A stretch of 64,000 nt of DNA from Scleroderma bovista (GCA_037178675.1 JAYMGJ010000126.1:111886-175885); one strand, 5' to 3'. Counted from the first letter of the stretch, positions 36,108 through 48,594 are shown. Numbers and translations: made by a program. The notes: a model not told the origin generated them from the letters alone.

Positions 36108-36778
36108 TGCTGTAGGGCAATGAGCTTGTTGAATTCCTTAGTGGTACGAACATAATACCCTCATGTTTGTGCGAAGTTGCTTGCAAACTTGTGAGTGCAA
36201 CTCGCTTTCGTGGATGAGCATCATCCTCTCCAAGGCCCTCGGCTGCAGCTCGACAGTGTTTGCCATGTGTGGACAGCTGGGCTGAAGTCGAAGAACCTTG
36301 AATGAAGTCGTCACGCTTGTCTGACGATGCTTGATGAATGCTGCTTGCGTCATTACTTGCGCTGAACCCTTCTCAACTGTTTTCTGCCTGAATACTGTTC
36401 CACTACAAGTCCAAAAAAAAAGTAAGGAATTAGCACTCAGAAGGTATACTCAACTCACCCGAAGGCCGTGGTTGTGATCATCTGAAGACGCTCGGCGCAC
36501 ACTGTGGATGCTCTCCCACGTGCTAAATACATGTTAACGTTGCAAAGTGAGGTCTAAGGCGCGAAAACCATACCTCTCCACATGCCCATGAGCCATCTTG
36601 TGGTGTCGAGCGCCAATCAGAGACTGCTTGACAGTGGTTGGTGAATGAAGTGGAAGAGTGCTGGCTCGTTAAGGAAAATTACCAGCCAATGAGAATTAAG
36701 AGTTGTCTCAAGTTGTCAGCCAATGAGATTTCAGAGTTGTCTGGCGTTCTCACGAGCTAGCTACTTTAATATAGAAGA

Positions 36779-37569
36779 TTACTCAGCTGATGACTCACTC
36801 CCTTACCAATCAATCTTGTCATGCAGCTTACTCATTCCTTTACTCAGCAGGTTATTCATGCTCCCTATGCTTACTCATTCCTGCTTATCCCTTGCTTACT
36901 GATCGCTTACAAACCCCTTACAAAGTTCTTACCAATCCCTTACCAATCCTTGACAAATTCTGCTTACTCCCTTCTCTTTTTGTACTTTAATGCTGTGCCC
37001 CCCATGTATTTAAACCCCTGGGCTCAGCCCAGTGAAAAAAGGACCCAATTGCACGAAATTATCCCTCTCTCAGACTCTCTCAATCAGTATCCCTTCAGTC
37101 TTTGAGTCCTTGTAGGCTTCAGTGAAGGTCTAAAGGCTCAATATTGTCAAGTTTATCCAAGTTATTCAAGATCTATTCTTTATACTAGGCTCAAGCGGAG
37201 TCTAGGCTTCATACCAGTCAATCTTCCTCGCCTCTGGACATCAGAGGCATCCCTGCCCCTTTGCTGCACCAACCTCTAGGTGTAGTATCGCTACTTCAGT
37301 CCCTGTCAGCCCAATCCCCGCTTTGACACTTCCTAGGCTTTAGGAAGAGTCCAGACCCCTATCCCCTTCATCTTCTATTACTCCTGTACCCAAGGAGTAT
37401 CCTGCATCATCGTCTGCATCACCCTGTTGGTGTAGATCCCCTTCCCCCCTCCTCAGCATATCCTCTCTGGACACCGCGGAGGTAAACCACCACTCGCACA
37501 TATTTGTAGTCCTTTGTTGGTGTTGTGTTTGGGTTATTACTCCGACCCAAATCCACACTTTGACTCACA
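36779..37569 (+). repeat. 2.1 kb LTR-like repeat, copy 1, right part
   Basis: Continues copy 1 after the Helitron and ends TTTGACTCACA at 37,569. It contains repeated ACTCATTCC/CCTTAC phrases, a TATTTAAA box at about 37,007 followed by CTCAGCCCAGTG, and a pyrimidine-rich stretch. This layout is like an LTR promoter with a downstream R region. The promoter role is inference. Confidence 0.65.
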
Positions 37570-38627
37570 CCGTTCGGCACATTCATCATTTTGCCACAGT
37601 TAACAGTTCGGCACAATGAACAATTCGGCACTATCATTGCACACGTTGCCGGAAGCATCCTGACACACCACTACACAACAGAGTGAACTAATCTAGCATC
37701 AATCATGCTGCCAGAATTATAATTGTGCCGAACTGTTGAATCTGCCGGAATGATAAATGTGCTGCACAGTTACATGTGCCGGAGTACACAGCAATTGGTG
37801 ATGTTCACCCCATGGATGCTACTGCCATTGAGGCACTGCACACCCTCACTCGGACAGAACCAGCAGAGAAATAGAGATGTGACTGCAGCTATTTCCGCAG
37901 GTGGTCAATGCAGATCAAGTTGGAACCTACTGTCAACACTGAAAATGATGAGAAGCTCGCAGGAGCATCAGCCTTGAGAAGAAACCATTGTGAATGAGTG
38001 GCCCATATGCACACACCTGCAAAAGGAAGAAAAGTAGCTGGGGAAGAAGAGAAATGTACACAATGCAAGGAGAGAGATTTACTGTGTGCTGTTGAGGTCA
38101 AACACTCGACCTGGTTTTGCAGTAAGTCTCTCTCTTTGCACTGTGCACACTTGTCTTCTTTCCCAGCTACTTCAAATCCTTCTGCAGGTGCATATGGACC
38201 ACTCATCAGTGATGGTTTCTCCTCAAGGCTGATGCTCCTGCAAGCTTCTCATCATCAGTGTTGACAGTCGGTTCCAACTTGATCTGCATTGACCACCTGC
38301 GGAAATAGCTGCGGTCACATCTCTCTTGCTCTGCTGGTTCTGTCCGAGTGAGGGTGTGCAGTGCCTCAATGGCAGTAGCATCCATGGGGTGAACATCACC
38401 AATTGCTGTGTACTCCAGCACATGTAACTGTGCAGCACATTTATCATTCCGGCAGATTCAACAGTTCGGCACAATTATAATTCTGGCAGCATGATTGATG
38501 CTAGATTAGTTCACTCTGTTGTGTAGTGGTGTGTCAGGATGCTTCCAGCAACGTGTGCAATGATGATAGTGCTGAATTGTTCATTGTGCCGAACTGTTAA
38601 CTGTGCCGAAATGATGAATGTGCTGAA
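37570..38627. repeat. Large imperfect palindrome 1
   Basis: The left arm reads forward what the right arm reads in reverse complement: TGACACACCA at 37661 pairs with TGGTGTGTCA at 38527, giving a centre near 38,099. Both arms contain a matching 'CAQCKERDLL'-type frame, one on each strand (37889-38206 minus and 37998-38264 plus). The left arm is cut exactly where the LTR-like repeat ends. Confidence 0.85.
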
Positions 38628-39400
38628 CAGTTGATTGCGCTGCAGGGCTGACTCTGCCGCAATGTTGAGCCAGAATGGTGATTGTGCCGAACTGTTGATT
38701 ATGCCGCAATGTTGACTGTGCCAAACGGTTGATTGTGCCACAGGGCTGACTCTGCCGCAATGTTGACAGTGCCGGAGGGTTGATTGTGCCGCAATGTTGA
38801 CTCTGCCAGAATGATAATTGTGCCAAAATCTTCATTGTGCTGAACTGTTAACTGTGCCAAAATGTTGAATCTGCTGGAATTATGAATGTGCCACACGGTT
38901 GCATGTGCTGGAATACACAGCAGTCAACAGGCTGGCACAATCAATACTCCGGCACAATCAACCTTGCGGCACAGTCAACACTCCGGCAGGATCCACATCC
39001 CGGCAGTCGACAGGCCGGCACAATCAACACTCCGTTGGCACAATCAACACTTTGGCACCATCATCAGTCCGGTCCAGTCAACACTCCGGCACAGTCAACC
39101 CTCCGGCACAATCAACCCTCCGGCACAATCAAACCTCCGGCACAATCAACCCTCTGGCACAGGCAACATTCCGGCGGAGTCAACACTGCAGCACAATCAA
39201 CAGTTCGGCACAATCACCATTCTGGCTCAACATTGCAGCAGAGTCAGCCCTGCGGCACAATCAACCGTTCGGCACAATCATCATTCCGGCACAGTCAACA
39301 TTCCGGCACAATCAACAATTTGGCACCATCATCATTGCGGCACATGCTGCTGGAAACATCCTGACACGCCGCTACACAACAGCATGATTGATGCAGTGAA
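38505..39400. repeat. Palindrome 2 built of 17-18 bp TGCCGA-core units
   Basis: It shares its left edge with palindrome 1. TGGTGTGTCA (38527) also pairs with TGACACGCC (39362), centre near 38,949. The left arm is a run of TGCCGAACTGTTGATTG-like units, and the right arm is the same in reverse complement (CGGCACAATCAACACTC-like). About 20 units sit in each arm. Confidence 0.85.
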
Positions 39401-39813
39401 CTACAGCACATATGTTATAGCTAGCTGTTGCACTGGCACACAATGGTTTCTAGCTGCGGTAGTTGATTGTTATCAATGCCAGCAGTCGTGGAACTATGAG
39501 GACCACGGCCGGTAGGCCCATGTTTGCACATCTTCCCTTGGCAGATTTATATTTACATATTGGCCGAAGGGTGTTCATGCATGGCATTCAATTGCTCCTG
39601 GTGCATGGCTTTGCCATTGCGGCTACCAGCGAATCTATGTGCCACTGTCCATGACCCTCCCATTCCATCATCCATTCATTCCAAGGTATGCACCCCATAA
39701 ATACCTTGCAGTTGCACCTTGTTTTTTCCACTAACAGCCACTTGATGATCCGTTTCAAATATGTCCTCTTTGCATACCATATAGCGGTATTTGATGCCGA
39801 TGGTCAATGCCAA

Positions 39814-42800
39814 TCATACACAACCAAGTCTACCATACATTTGACATTGCTTTGCTGCATAGCATGCTCTCCCCATCTCTCCGCTCATATTAGCCTCCTC
39901 CTTCTGATCTCTCCAAAGTGTTTCCCTATACGAAAGAAATTGTCTTGTCCACGTGGCTTCACATGTCAATAGTTTTACCTCTTCGTCCCACCTGTCTCGC
40001 AATGCTTTCGCCCTCAACCAATGCACCCGGTAAACTATACATGTCAGCCGGTGTTAACATGAGGAGCAATCATCTTACATTCAGACATCCAATCATTGAC
40101 CTCTGTATCCCGCGGCACATCCATTGTCCAAAACCAGGCCAAAGTGTCATCCCTATGACCCCTTGCATTTGGGTCGGCAATGGTTGCACTGATCTTTAGG
40201 TCTTCTTTCCTCAACATTTTGTATCGGTTCAATGTGTTGCCACTTGCATTCAATGCTATCATTTGTTTCCGGCACCGACGATATATTGCCGCATGCCGCT
40301 GCACTTTCACATCGGCACTACCCACCTTCCCCCAGGCCCTCGTAGTCATATTGTATGTCCCGGCATGTCTGACATCGGTCCGGAAGATGACTGCCTTGTG
40401 TGCCAGCGAAACCCTTAGTTCATGTAGAGCATCGTTGGCCTGACCTTCCCTCAATCGTAACTCCTGATCCACCATGGTTAAAAGCCCCAACCTATCGGCT
40501 TGCTGCATCCCCAGGTACGACGGCAAGGGCAGTACCACAGCATCCGAGTAGTTGGGATCTTGTGGGTGGAATGTGTCTGAAAATACATCTTCACCATCAC
40601 CTTCATTGATGTCCGTTGTGGAAATGAGATTATCCGAGATGTCCTCATTCCAATCTTCGCCTAGAAATTGGGAAGCTGATTCACAGAGCCGATCAATTTG
40701 CATCTGCAGGCGGTCCTGCCGGCGGGCAATAGACAACCTTTGTGTTTCCGTCGCCCTTGCATGAATGTGGCGGACATCTATGGCCAAAATAATTTGTGAT
40801 TCTTCGGCTTTCAATACCCTTGCCATCCATGTTGCTGCCCCACACATATGACCATCCGGTCCCTGATTACTTATAATATCCATTTCGATCGACTTAGTTG
40901 TTTGAGCTGTCATTATAATACGTCAAATTTGTTTGAAATCAGCCAAGCAAGTAAATACCTTTTTCCAGCTGCACCTCAAATATGTCCATTGATTTTGGAT
41001 CAGTAACCCTATTCTCCAAAGCCGATTTCTCTTGCTGTGCCCAAAGCTCATGCAACTCGACCGGAACCCTTGTATCAAGCTCCGCAAATGCTCCTTCCGC
41101 GGACATCAGTGCCTCTTGAGCATTCTTCAATTTTCTTTTCAGGGCGATGGCTGTGCAATATGTCGTCGGCATACTTCACCCAAAATCTGCAAGATATTGT
41201 GATACCACTCACGCATCCGCACCATCTTTAAGAAGTTGTTGTCATTCATTTGAAAATCAAGCAGCTCCTGTCTATGCGGTGTTGCCATTCCTGCGGGCCG
41301 ATGGCGAAATGATGTTAAGAGAGGACCAGAGAGTCTCCATAATTTCACCATCGACGCGGCCTACACCAGAAATGAAATTGGGAGCATATCGGGTGAAACA
41401 TTCTGCCTTGTGACCATGTACATGCCAGAGCCCAATGCTAGGTTGAATCCATAGCCCATGTGGTAAGGATATAAAATTGTTTGCTTCTAGCTGCCACTTT
41501 AGGTTTTTGCTGTATTGGCAATTGATGTCATAAAAGGTTATGACTTTTTGTTGCAGATCCATCCCATGTTGCATGGCATGTGCCAGAGCATAATCCATAT
41601 TTACCTGCCTATCTTCCTGTTAGAGTGGAATGCAAGCAACATGTCGGCACATACTGCTCTCCCTTCTGAAAGTCAACCATTGCATGGGGTACAAAGCATC
41701 CATGCCGCACACATGCACACCCGCCAATTCCAGTAGATGCCAGCTGATTTCTTTTAGCATTTGCCTGGTTTACTGCTCGATGGTTGCTACAGTCAGATTT
41801 CTGTGAATTCCATTACAATGCTGAACTGTATTGTAAACATGTGCAATCACAAACCTCGACCCGGTTCAATGTTCCGGCAAGATAATCCTTATATTCCGGC
41901 ATTGTAACCATGAATCCCATTCCGTCCATGAGCCAAACTTCATTAGCTGAATTCTTTGGCCGCATATGCTTGGCCTTGAAGTTTCCATCCATCACGATGG
42001 TCCTAGAATATTTCCACCTATATTGTTCAGCTGCTCAATAAGTACAAGTAAAAATAAAACATTACTTACTCCGAGAGGTCTACATTTTCACTGGATGGAA
42101 TGTTTACTCCTGGTTGTGGGCATGCCAGACAGAACAGCACCAATTCCCCCCTCTTGGGATCAGGAGACCCTGGATGAAAACCTTGCCATTTCAACAACTT
42201 TAACAGCCTCCACATCCTCGACACCCTGAGTAGCTCTCTGTATCTGTTCTTGGATCAGTGTTGGTGGTGTCATCGGGTCCTTAATATCATCCTTTGAACT
42301 CACCGGTACAAGGCCAGGAAATGCATTGGATGTGACTCGCCGAAGCTTGCTGTAATAATTCATGCCAGAGGTGCCGCACTCCACATTATCCATAATGAAG
42401 TCATCCAATACTTGGAAGGTGAATACAGTCCTAGGTTCCTTTGTAGTTGCCGGGAAGAGTCCTGCTTTGACCAACTGCAGATGCGAAGCTCCTGCATCTG
42501 GACAGTTACAATACCTCACATCGCAAAAATGTACCCCAGATGTATGCACTACAGTTAGGCAAGACCTGTCCGTTCCTCCAGAAAGATGATGGGGTCTTGG
42601 TTGGTCCTGAATATCCTCCCATTCATCCTCAACATCACCAGCAATGTCCTCACCATCCATCCCGCCATTTGGACATGGATCCCCACCATGGCCGAGGTGT
42701 ACCACCAACCCAGCCTTCTAAATGAGTTGTTGCTGTATGCCAAGTAGAATTCGTGACTCACCAGTCGTAACGATGATTCCTCAAAGAATGTACCGTTCCA

Positions 42801-43336
42801 TTGGTCCACCCGGTGGAAGGGCCGCAACTTGTGTTCCTTTCTGCAACAGGAACTGCAGAGCAAGGGCCGGTGAATGCATTCGGCACATCTGTACGTGCCA
42901 TCTCCTTGACACAACATGCAGACCCTTGGGTCAGGGGGTGCCTCCATGTCCAGAAGGACCTGGAGGTACCTCTGCTTGTATGGCAACCATGCCAATAAGT
43001 AACTGTCCTATTATGCCTTCAGGAGGACATGGCAAGTGCAGGATCGGAATAAATCACACACCTGATTCTTTGACACACCTGTTCTCTTTCGGGGTGGAAG
43101 ATCATCCATGGAAAGGTATGGCTGGCCATCATCTGGAAACAGTTGGGATTGTTCTAATCCTATAGATGCTGACTGGGTTGGAGTGTCATTCGAAGGAGCT
43201 TTTCCATGACGGGCCTTCTTTCGGGGAGTTGCCTTCACCATCTTATCAATAGATCCCCTCCTTGATTTGAATGCCTGCCATGTTACATGGACCACCGGAG
43301 TAGAGCTACCAGCAGGTTGTATCTTGGACTTTGCCA
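39814..43336 (-). CDS. CxC2-KDZ transposase (one frameshift)
   Basis: DDE-type transposase of the KDZ superfamily, with an N-terminal CxC2 cysteine cluster for DNA binding. Starts at ATG 43336 (MAKSKIQPAG), with about nine exons on the minus strand. Order: LLAWLPYKQRYLQVLLDMEA; the zinc cluster CMLCQGDG...CAECIHRPLLCSSCCRKEH with FHRVDQWNGTFF; YRELLRVSRMWRLLKLLKWQG; first catalytic Asp in IVMDGNFKAKHM; GCFVPHAMVDFQKGE; second Asp in ITFYDINCQYSKNL; catalytic Glu in GRVDGEIMETLWSSLN. Then one extra A (plus-strand T at 41286-41287) shifts the frame, after which MATPHRQELLDFQMNDNN resumes. The C-terminal part is open: RKLKNAQEALMSAEGAFAEL, FSDTFHPQDPNYSDAVVLPL, HWLRAKALRDRWDEEV. The stop is downstream of an exon around 39,814. 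It is probably inactive unless the indel is a sequencing error. Confidence 0.88.
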
Positions 43337-43755
43337 TGAGTGGTATCTGATGAGGAAATCCCTGCACAAAGTCTCCCACATTGTATCTCACTGAAGCCTC
43401 ATTGAAACAGCACGGACAGTGATCGGAAAGGGATCTGTGGATCTGCCGATTTGGATCTAGCTTTTGTAATATGGACTTGAAGATCAGGCACCAATGCAAA
43501 ATCCCATATATGGTGGCCGCTACTGCATTAGATCCAAAGTTAAAGTCCAGAAATAGCATCTTAGCTGCCGAACAACATAGCCGGCCCCAGAAGTAGCTAG
43601 CTCACCAATGCATTTTCCAAAAGAAGGCAGCGGGGAGGAATTGAAGACTAATTGACATGGGAGAAACAATAGCTTGGGAATCCTTCAACAAAGTGTCGGG
43701 GACTTTTCTAGCACAGCACCACTCAAAAAATATCAAAGTCTACTCGACATACAGC

Positions 43756-45585
43756 ATGGCCCGCAATCGTTCCTCCAGCAGATCTATGGAGAATCCTGAT
43801 ACAGAAGATGAGCAAGACAATTCCTCTGACTCGTCGGGCCCAGAGGCACCACAAAATGTGGTAAAAACCAAACTCCGGGATGATGAGGTCGAGGTCCTTG
43901 AGGAAGCCTTGGAAGACTGGAAGGCAGCGGACAGCAACCAAAGGAAAGGTATGAAGAATGCCATGAAGGCAAAAATCAAAAATCTCCCTGCCAATAGCAC
44001 ACTCAAAGGACATGAATGGGAGAAGAAGAAAAAAGTGCGCCCCATTTCCATAACTTCACATGGACTACTGATGCATCAGTGATATCAGGCAATTAAAAAT
44101 TGGTCGTATAACCACAGCTGAGCCCGTGCCCGAAAGGCCCTAGTAAAGTATGGATGTAGGTGGACTGCCAGATCAGTCATAATGAAGTCGAAGAAAAAAG
44201 AAATTGAGGCTGAATTCGAACAGGCTGGAATTGCCCAAGGAAGCACAAGCATGATTAAAGGCTACCAAAAGGCAGTAGGAAGCATCATGGGGAAGCTCAC
44301 CCAGGAGGAAAGGGATGTTGCGGCGAAGCAGGCTGATGAATGGAACGAGGAGCAGCCGCCGGCAGAGGTCCAGGCCGAGTAAGTTTGTCATGTTGTCTCG
44401 ACAATTATTCATCTGCAAACAGAATGGCCGAGACAAAAGGCCGACAATATGTCAAACAGTTTGCGCAGGAAATGTGGTGGCAGTGTGGGATGAGGGTGGT
44501 TGTGATGGCGGCATGGAAGGGCCGGAATGGTCAGCCCATGATGGGAATGTATGTCGCTTCTCACTTGTGGTATTTGTATACTCACATTCACAGGCATGAC
44601 TTTAATTCGGCATTGGGACAAGGGAAGACCTTTGCTGATTGGGACGACATCAAGCACCACTGGGATGCCTATGCACAGCAGGCCATAGGAGGGGAAGAAC
44701 ATGATGATAGTGATGATGATGCCGGACCGACGATCTGCCAGAAGAAAGGGCAGAAGAGGCCGCAAACTGTTTTACCAACAACGGAAGATGGCACACCAAT
44801 GATTCCGATCATCCTCGATATGCAAGCATTGGAGCGAAAGGATATTATGAGGACTTTTGTGACATGGCATTATCGTAAGTTCTGCCTTGTAAATGGAGAA
44901 AGAATTGACCCCTTGCCGCAGGCAAGGCATGCGGCAAGCCAAGTGCCAGTGTTCCTTGGGCTGCCATCCATGCAAAGACCAGTATCTACATATCATCTGG
45001 GTATCTGCCGCGGCATTGGGAGTTCAAAGAGCCGACCCGGCTCACAAATCAGGAGGTTACCAAGGTACTGGAATTCTGGTGGGACAGGCAAGTGACAGAT
45101 CCAGAAGATGTACTGACATTTCACAAATGGAGAGATATGGATGGTGGATTACAAGATCCAGTATCAGATTGTGAGGACTCAGTGGCCGGAATGATAAGTG
45201 GAGAAAAGCTGCCCCTGGAAGGTTAGCTCTGAATACTTTTATCAACTTGTTTTGACTGGTTCAAAGAACATGCGGCACCGGATGTGGAACTCGCAAACAG
45301 TCGGAAGAGATGGCGCACAATGGGTATGGATCTTTCAACCCTGTTATACAACCATTGACATGCATAAAAGAAGAGGCCCCAGAGGAGAGGGAGTCCGGTG
45401 CAACAAACAAAAACCGATGCCGGTCAAACCGGGATGATGGTACGCCCCATACGTATTCCAAGCATTTGATCCTCCTACATTTGGAACATCCCTGTCAGCA
45501 AGCCATACAATGCCCATTGAACAGCCTGGTCAGTTCCTTTGAATATTTTTGTTGTCAGAATATGAAGTTTATATATAGAGGATGA
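43756..45585 (+). pseudogene. Conserved Agaricomycete family often seen beside KDZ genes (one nonsense codon)
   Basis: Function unknown. It is divergently placed from the transposase (about 420 bp between starts). Exon 1 starts MARNRSSSRSMENPDTEDEQ and is acidic, then KLRDDEVEVLEEALEDWKAA. A later exon reads KNWSYNHS-stop-ARARKALVKYG, where TGA at 44119 replaces an Arg expected in this family, then RWTARSVIMKSKKKEIEAEF, MAETKGRQYVKQFAQEMWWQ, a GTATGT...CAG intron (about 44548-44595), HDFNSALGQGKTFADWDDI, FVTWHYR, a GTAAGT...CAG intron (about 44872-44921), KACGKPSASVPWAAI, TRLTNQEVTKVLEFWWDRQ and DPEDVLTFHKWRDM. The 3' end (near 45,300-45,585) is uncertain. It is rich in charged residues and helices, with no catalytic motif I can name. 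Confidence 0.6.
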
Positions 45586-46234
45586 CTCGGATGGACATAA
45601 TGCAAGATCATCTAAGGAAAATGGTGCGTGGTGCTTGGTTTTGTTATGCCGGTGGCAACATCTTCACGAAGAGCATCAGCGGCACTGACAGCACGGCAGC
45701 CGGCCGAACCTAAACAACAAGGTGGGTATCAGTCTCAATTACTTGGAAATGGCACATATTCTCATATAAGAAAAAGCACATATGGATCCCGGAAACATCA
45801 TGGCTAACGGACCGATGAAGCCAAAGCCCCGGGTTAAAAAGAGCACAGCCGATGTGCCGGTGGAATGTAAGTCTGCCTATTTCAATATCCATTTACCAAT
45901 TCCGACAAATGATAGTTGGTAAATTAACTATGGATTCCATTGGCAACACAAATGGGATGGAGGGTGGTTGATCAGGGGATGATGATGTCACACACTCTGG
46001 AGGAAAGGGGAAGCAGGCTGCCAGCACACGCCGGATTGCCAGGGCTCAAAGTGTCAATGCTGTTGCCGGGCTGAGTTAACCGGAACAGCAAAGATGGCGG
46101 CCAAAGTGGCCAGATGCCGATGTCCCTACGCCCAGCCCAAAGAGACGCCACAAATAATATATCTGTAGAATAGTTGTATTGTCAAATTTTCAATTTGTTG
46201 TCCTGAAAGATTTTATTGCGGCACTACTGTAACA
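45586..46234. other. Short non-coding spacer between convergent cargo genes
   Basis: Plus-strand remnants of coding character may continue the 43.8-45.6 kb gene, but no frame stays open for long and no terminator element is recognised. Confidence 0.35.
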
Positions 46235-47483
46235 CTACAGCTTGGAGGGATCTAATACTACCACATCCTCAGGGTGATCAGCCTCAATTATGTCACCATT
46301 CTCACCAAGTCGGGCTGACCTAGCCAACATATCCCGCACATTCGCCAACATTGCTCTCCGGCACATTTCCGATCTCCACAGCCTGGCAGTGTCGAGCAAC
46401 GTATTTGCATAATGAATGTAGGCCGCGATGATAGGGTGGTCAAGGCCGGCATCAAGTGGGAGTAGGTCGGGCAAGTGCCTAGGAGGGACAGATGTAGCGA
46501 CTTGCCTTGCAGAGGCCACTAGATGACAACTGATCAACTGATACTATGGATGAAGCCCAAGAGAGACTTACATGAAAGCGCATCATTCATGAATGGATCC
46601 AAATCCTCATGCAATGCATTAATCCTGTCCACCATTTCAAAATAATCCACTGGATGATTGTTAAATACACATAATTCCCGCAGTAATACTGACCATCCTC
46701 TGCATGCACATGTTCCCGGAATCGTGCATGTGATCCAGATGCAGCCTCAGGAGATGATTCTGCCTCCATTGGGGAGGTGGGAATCAGCTGGCTTGATGCT
46801 GGGCTGGATGGCGATGCCAGGCTGGATGGTGATGCAGGGACTGAGGATGCCGGCATCGATGGGGATGACGTCCCAATACGTGGCACGTGCACTGGAGAGG
46901 GCAGGATCCATGCGGCCATCGTGGGGGATGGCGATGGTGGCATCCATGCTTGCGGTTGGGTCCCTTGGGATGATGGCTGAACCGATGGGGTAGTTGGCAT
47001 TGCTGCTGGGGGTGGCATTGACGCCTGCGACCGAATGGTGAGGGTAGATGGCACATTGGATGGACCTGCAGCGATTGGAGGAGATGGTGGCATCCAAGCC
47101 TGGGATCTAGTCATGGGGGTTGCTGCACGCATCTCATGTGCTGAGGGGCCAGGGAGGTTAATCGGAGCTGATTGCAAGTGGGCTGGTAACTGATCGTTTG
47201 CTGCTGTTGCTTGTCTGTTGCTGTCCACAGACATTGCATCCTTGTTCCTCACAGACACATTTGTGCTCATTTCACCTGTGCGCATCCCGTGGCGTGGGGG
47301 AGAGGGTGGCATCCAGTCCATGCTTGATGGCAGGTGTTCGTTGACAATGGATGGAGGCGGGTGCCACACTGGCAGTGCAGGAATGGCTGATAACAATGTC
47401 ATGCAGATCAGCTCAGAGGAGAGAAATTACTCACTCAATTTCCGTGGACTTGCGCTATCAAATCTGACAGACTTAGGTGGCAT
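46235..47483 (-). CDS. Pro/Ser-rich unknown protein of the KDZ element
   Basis: Starts MPPKSVRFDSASPRKL at 47483. A GTGAGT...CAG intron (about 47435-47384) leads into a long exon of low-complexity sequence with repeated WMPPSP phrases (six or more), then SSSPEAASG-like sequence and FREHVHAEDG. A final exon (46537-46235) has a helical C-terminus, including IIAAYIHYANTLLDTARLW and MLANVRDMLARSARLG, and ends DVVVLDPSKL. I do not recognise a domain. The N-terminal KSVRF style start is common in basidiomycete disordered proteins. No stop interrupts it. Confidence 0.5.
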
Positions 47484-48594
47484 GGCGGTAGCAAAGATGC
47501 AAGTTGACAAGATGGAATTGACGTGGAATGGAAATCACAATTGAATGATTATATAATAATGGTTTCCATATATAGTTCATCTATCTCACCACTGGAAAGA
47601 TTGGCATAGTTGCATAGTGCCGATAGTGGGCAAGTGCCGATGTTATACAAGTGCCGATTGTATTACGAATGTATGTCCTGCTGCTGGGGTGTGTGCCGAC
47701 TGTCTACCGTATGCATGTGCCAATGGAATGCTGTGCTGATTACAGTATGTTACCCCTATCAATACCTAATGCCGCCATCCACAGCAATTATATATACTCT
47801 TGCTATTTATGTATATCGGTAACATTGAAGAATTACTCCAGAGGTAAATCTTGCATTTGCCGGCGAGAGATTGGGATAGTATGTACATAGTGCCAATAGT
47901 GTGCTGTGTCGATAGTGTGATGTGCCGATAGTATGTTGTGCCAATATTATGTTGCGCCGATCCTATGATGTGCCGATCCTATGTTGTGCCGATGTTATGT
48001 TGCGCCAATCCTATGTTGTGCTGACATTATGTTGTGCCGATCCTATGTTGTGCCGATCCGTTGTGCCATGCTGATAGTGTCTTGTGCCAATGGTTTGCAA
48101 GTGCCAATGTTATGCTGATGGTGTGTTCCAGCGGTGTGGATGTAATGCTGCTGGTGGTTGTGCTGATTGTATGCCATATGTATGTGCCGATGCAGTGCCG
48201 AGTGGATGTTCGCCCTTGTATGTTCTGCCGATTATGTTGTGCCAACAGTGGATTAAAGTATGTTGCTCCTTCCAATACTTGATGCCACCATACACGGCAA
48301 TTTTAGTTACATCTGCAGGACATATCTAGCCTCCTCTTGGCATTCATGTATATCAGTGATGTTGAAAATTTACTCCACAGGTAAATCTTGCATGTGCTGG
48401 TGACATATTGGCAATGTGTTCATGGCTGTGGTTGAGACCATTACTGGCATGTCTCTGACAGAGTTCGCAGGCTGCATCAATGATTCACAAGGACAACTCT
48501 ACATCCATAAATATACTTTACAATGCAATGTATATGGTATACATGGAATAGGAATCGGAAATTGTACAAAAGATGTAGGTATGATAAAAGAAAA
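47484..48594. repeat. TGTGCCGAT array and flanks
   Basis: From about 47,610, and most densely 47,880-48,260, phrases of the form ATGTTGTGCCGATCCT recur with 16-18 bp spacing. Two similar AATATATAC...TTTACTCCAGAGGTAAATCTTGCAT-like stretches at about 47,800-47,870 and 48,340-48,410 form a direct repeat around the array. No gene is supported. Confidence 0.65.

Larger units (their letters stand above)
29491..36778 (-). mobile_element. Complete autonomous Helitron, 7,288 bp
   Basis: On the minus strand it starts TCTTCTATATTAAAG and ends in CTAG, the classic TC...CTRR termini, with no terminal inverted repeats and no target duplication. A perfect hairpin, GTGGC-GTA-GCCAC (29504-29516), stands 9 nt before the CTAG. 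The flanks read GGTATA^TTACTCAG, an A^T insertion. The uninterrupted sequence GGTATATTACTCAG is present in the second copy of the host repeat at about 61,603-61,616, which proves both ends. It carries a Rep-helicase gene and one further gene, both on the minus strand. Confidence 0.93.

Noticed and set aside
36790..37105. Two short plus-strand frames duplicated at 61373-61601
   Set aside because: They arise from the repeated ACTCATTCC phrases near the end of the 2.1 kb repeat and share no splice or domain evidence.
28181..37569. Solo LTR with classic 5-bp target duplication
   Set aside because: The TGT...ACA ends fit, but the flanking bases (TTTCGC and CCGTTC) do not form a clear duplication, so I report it only as LTR-like.
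38882..39515. Three overlapping long plus-strand frames of Gln/Thr/Ser-rich protein
   Set aside because: They run through the 17-18 bp TGCCGA array, whose unit has no stop in any of the frames. There is no domain and no codon bias.
46747..47097. Antisense and alternate-frame proteins in the WMPPSP region
   Set aside because: They are shadows of the Pro/Ser-rich exon created by its repeated GC-rich codons.
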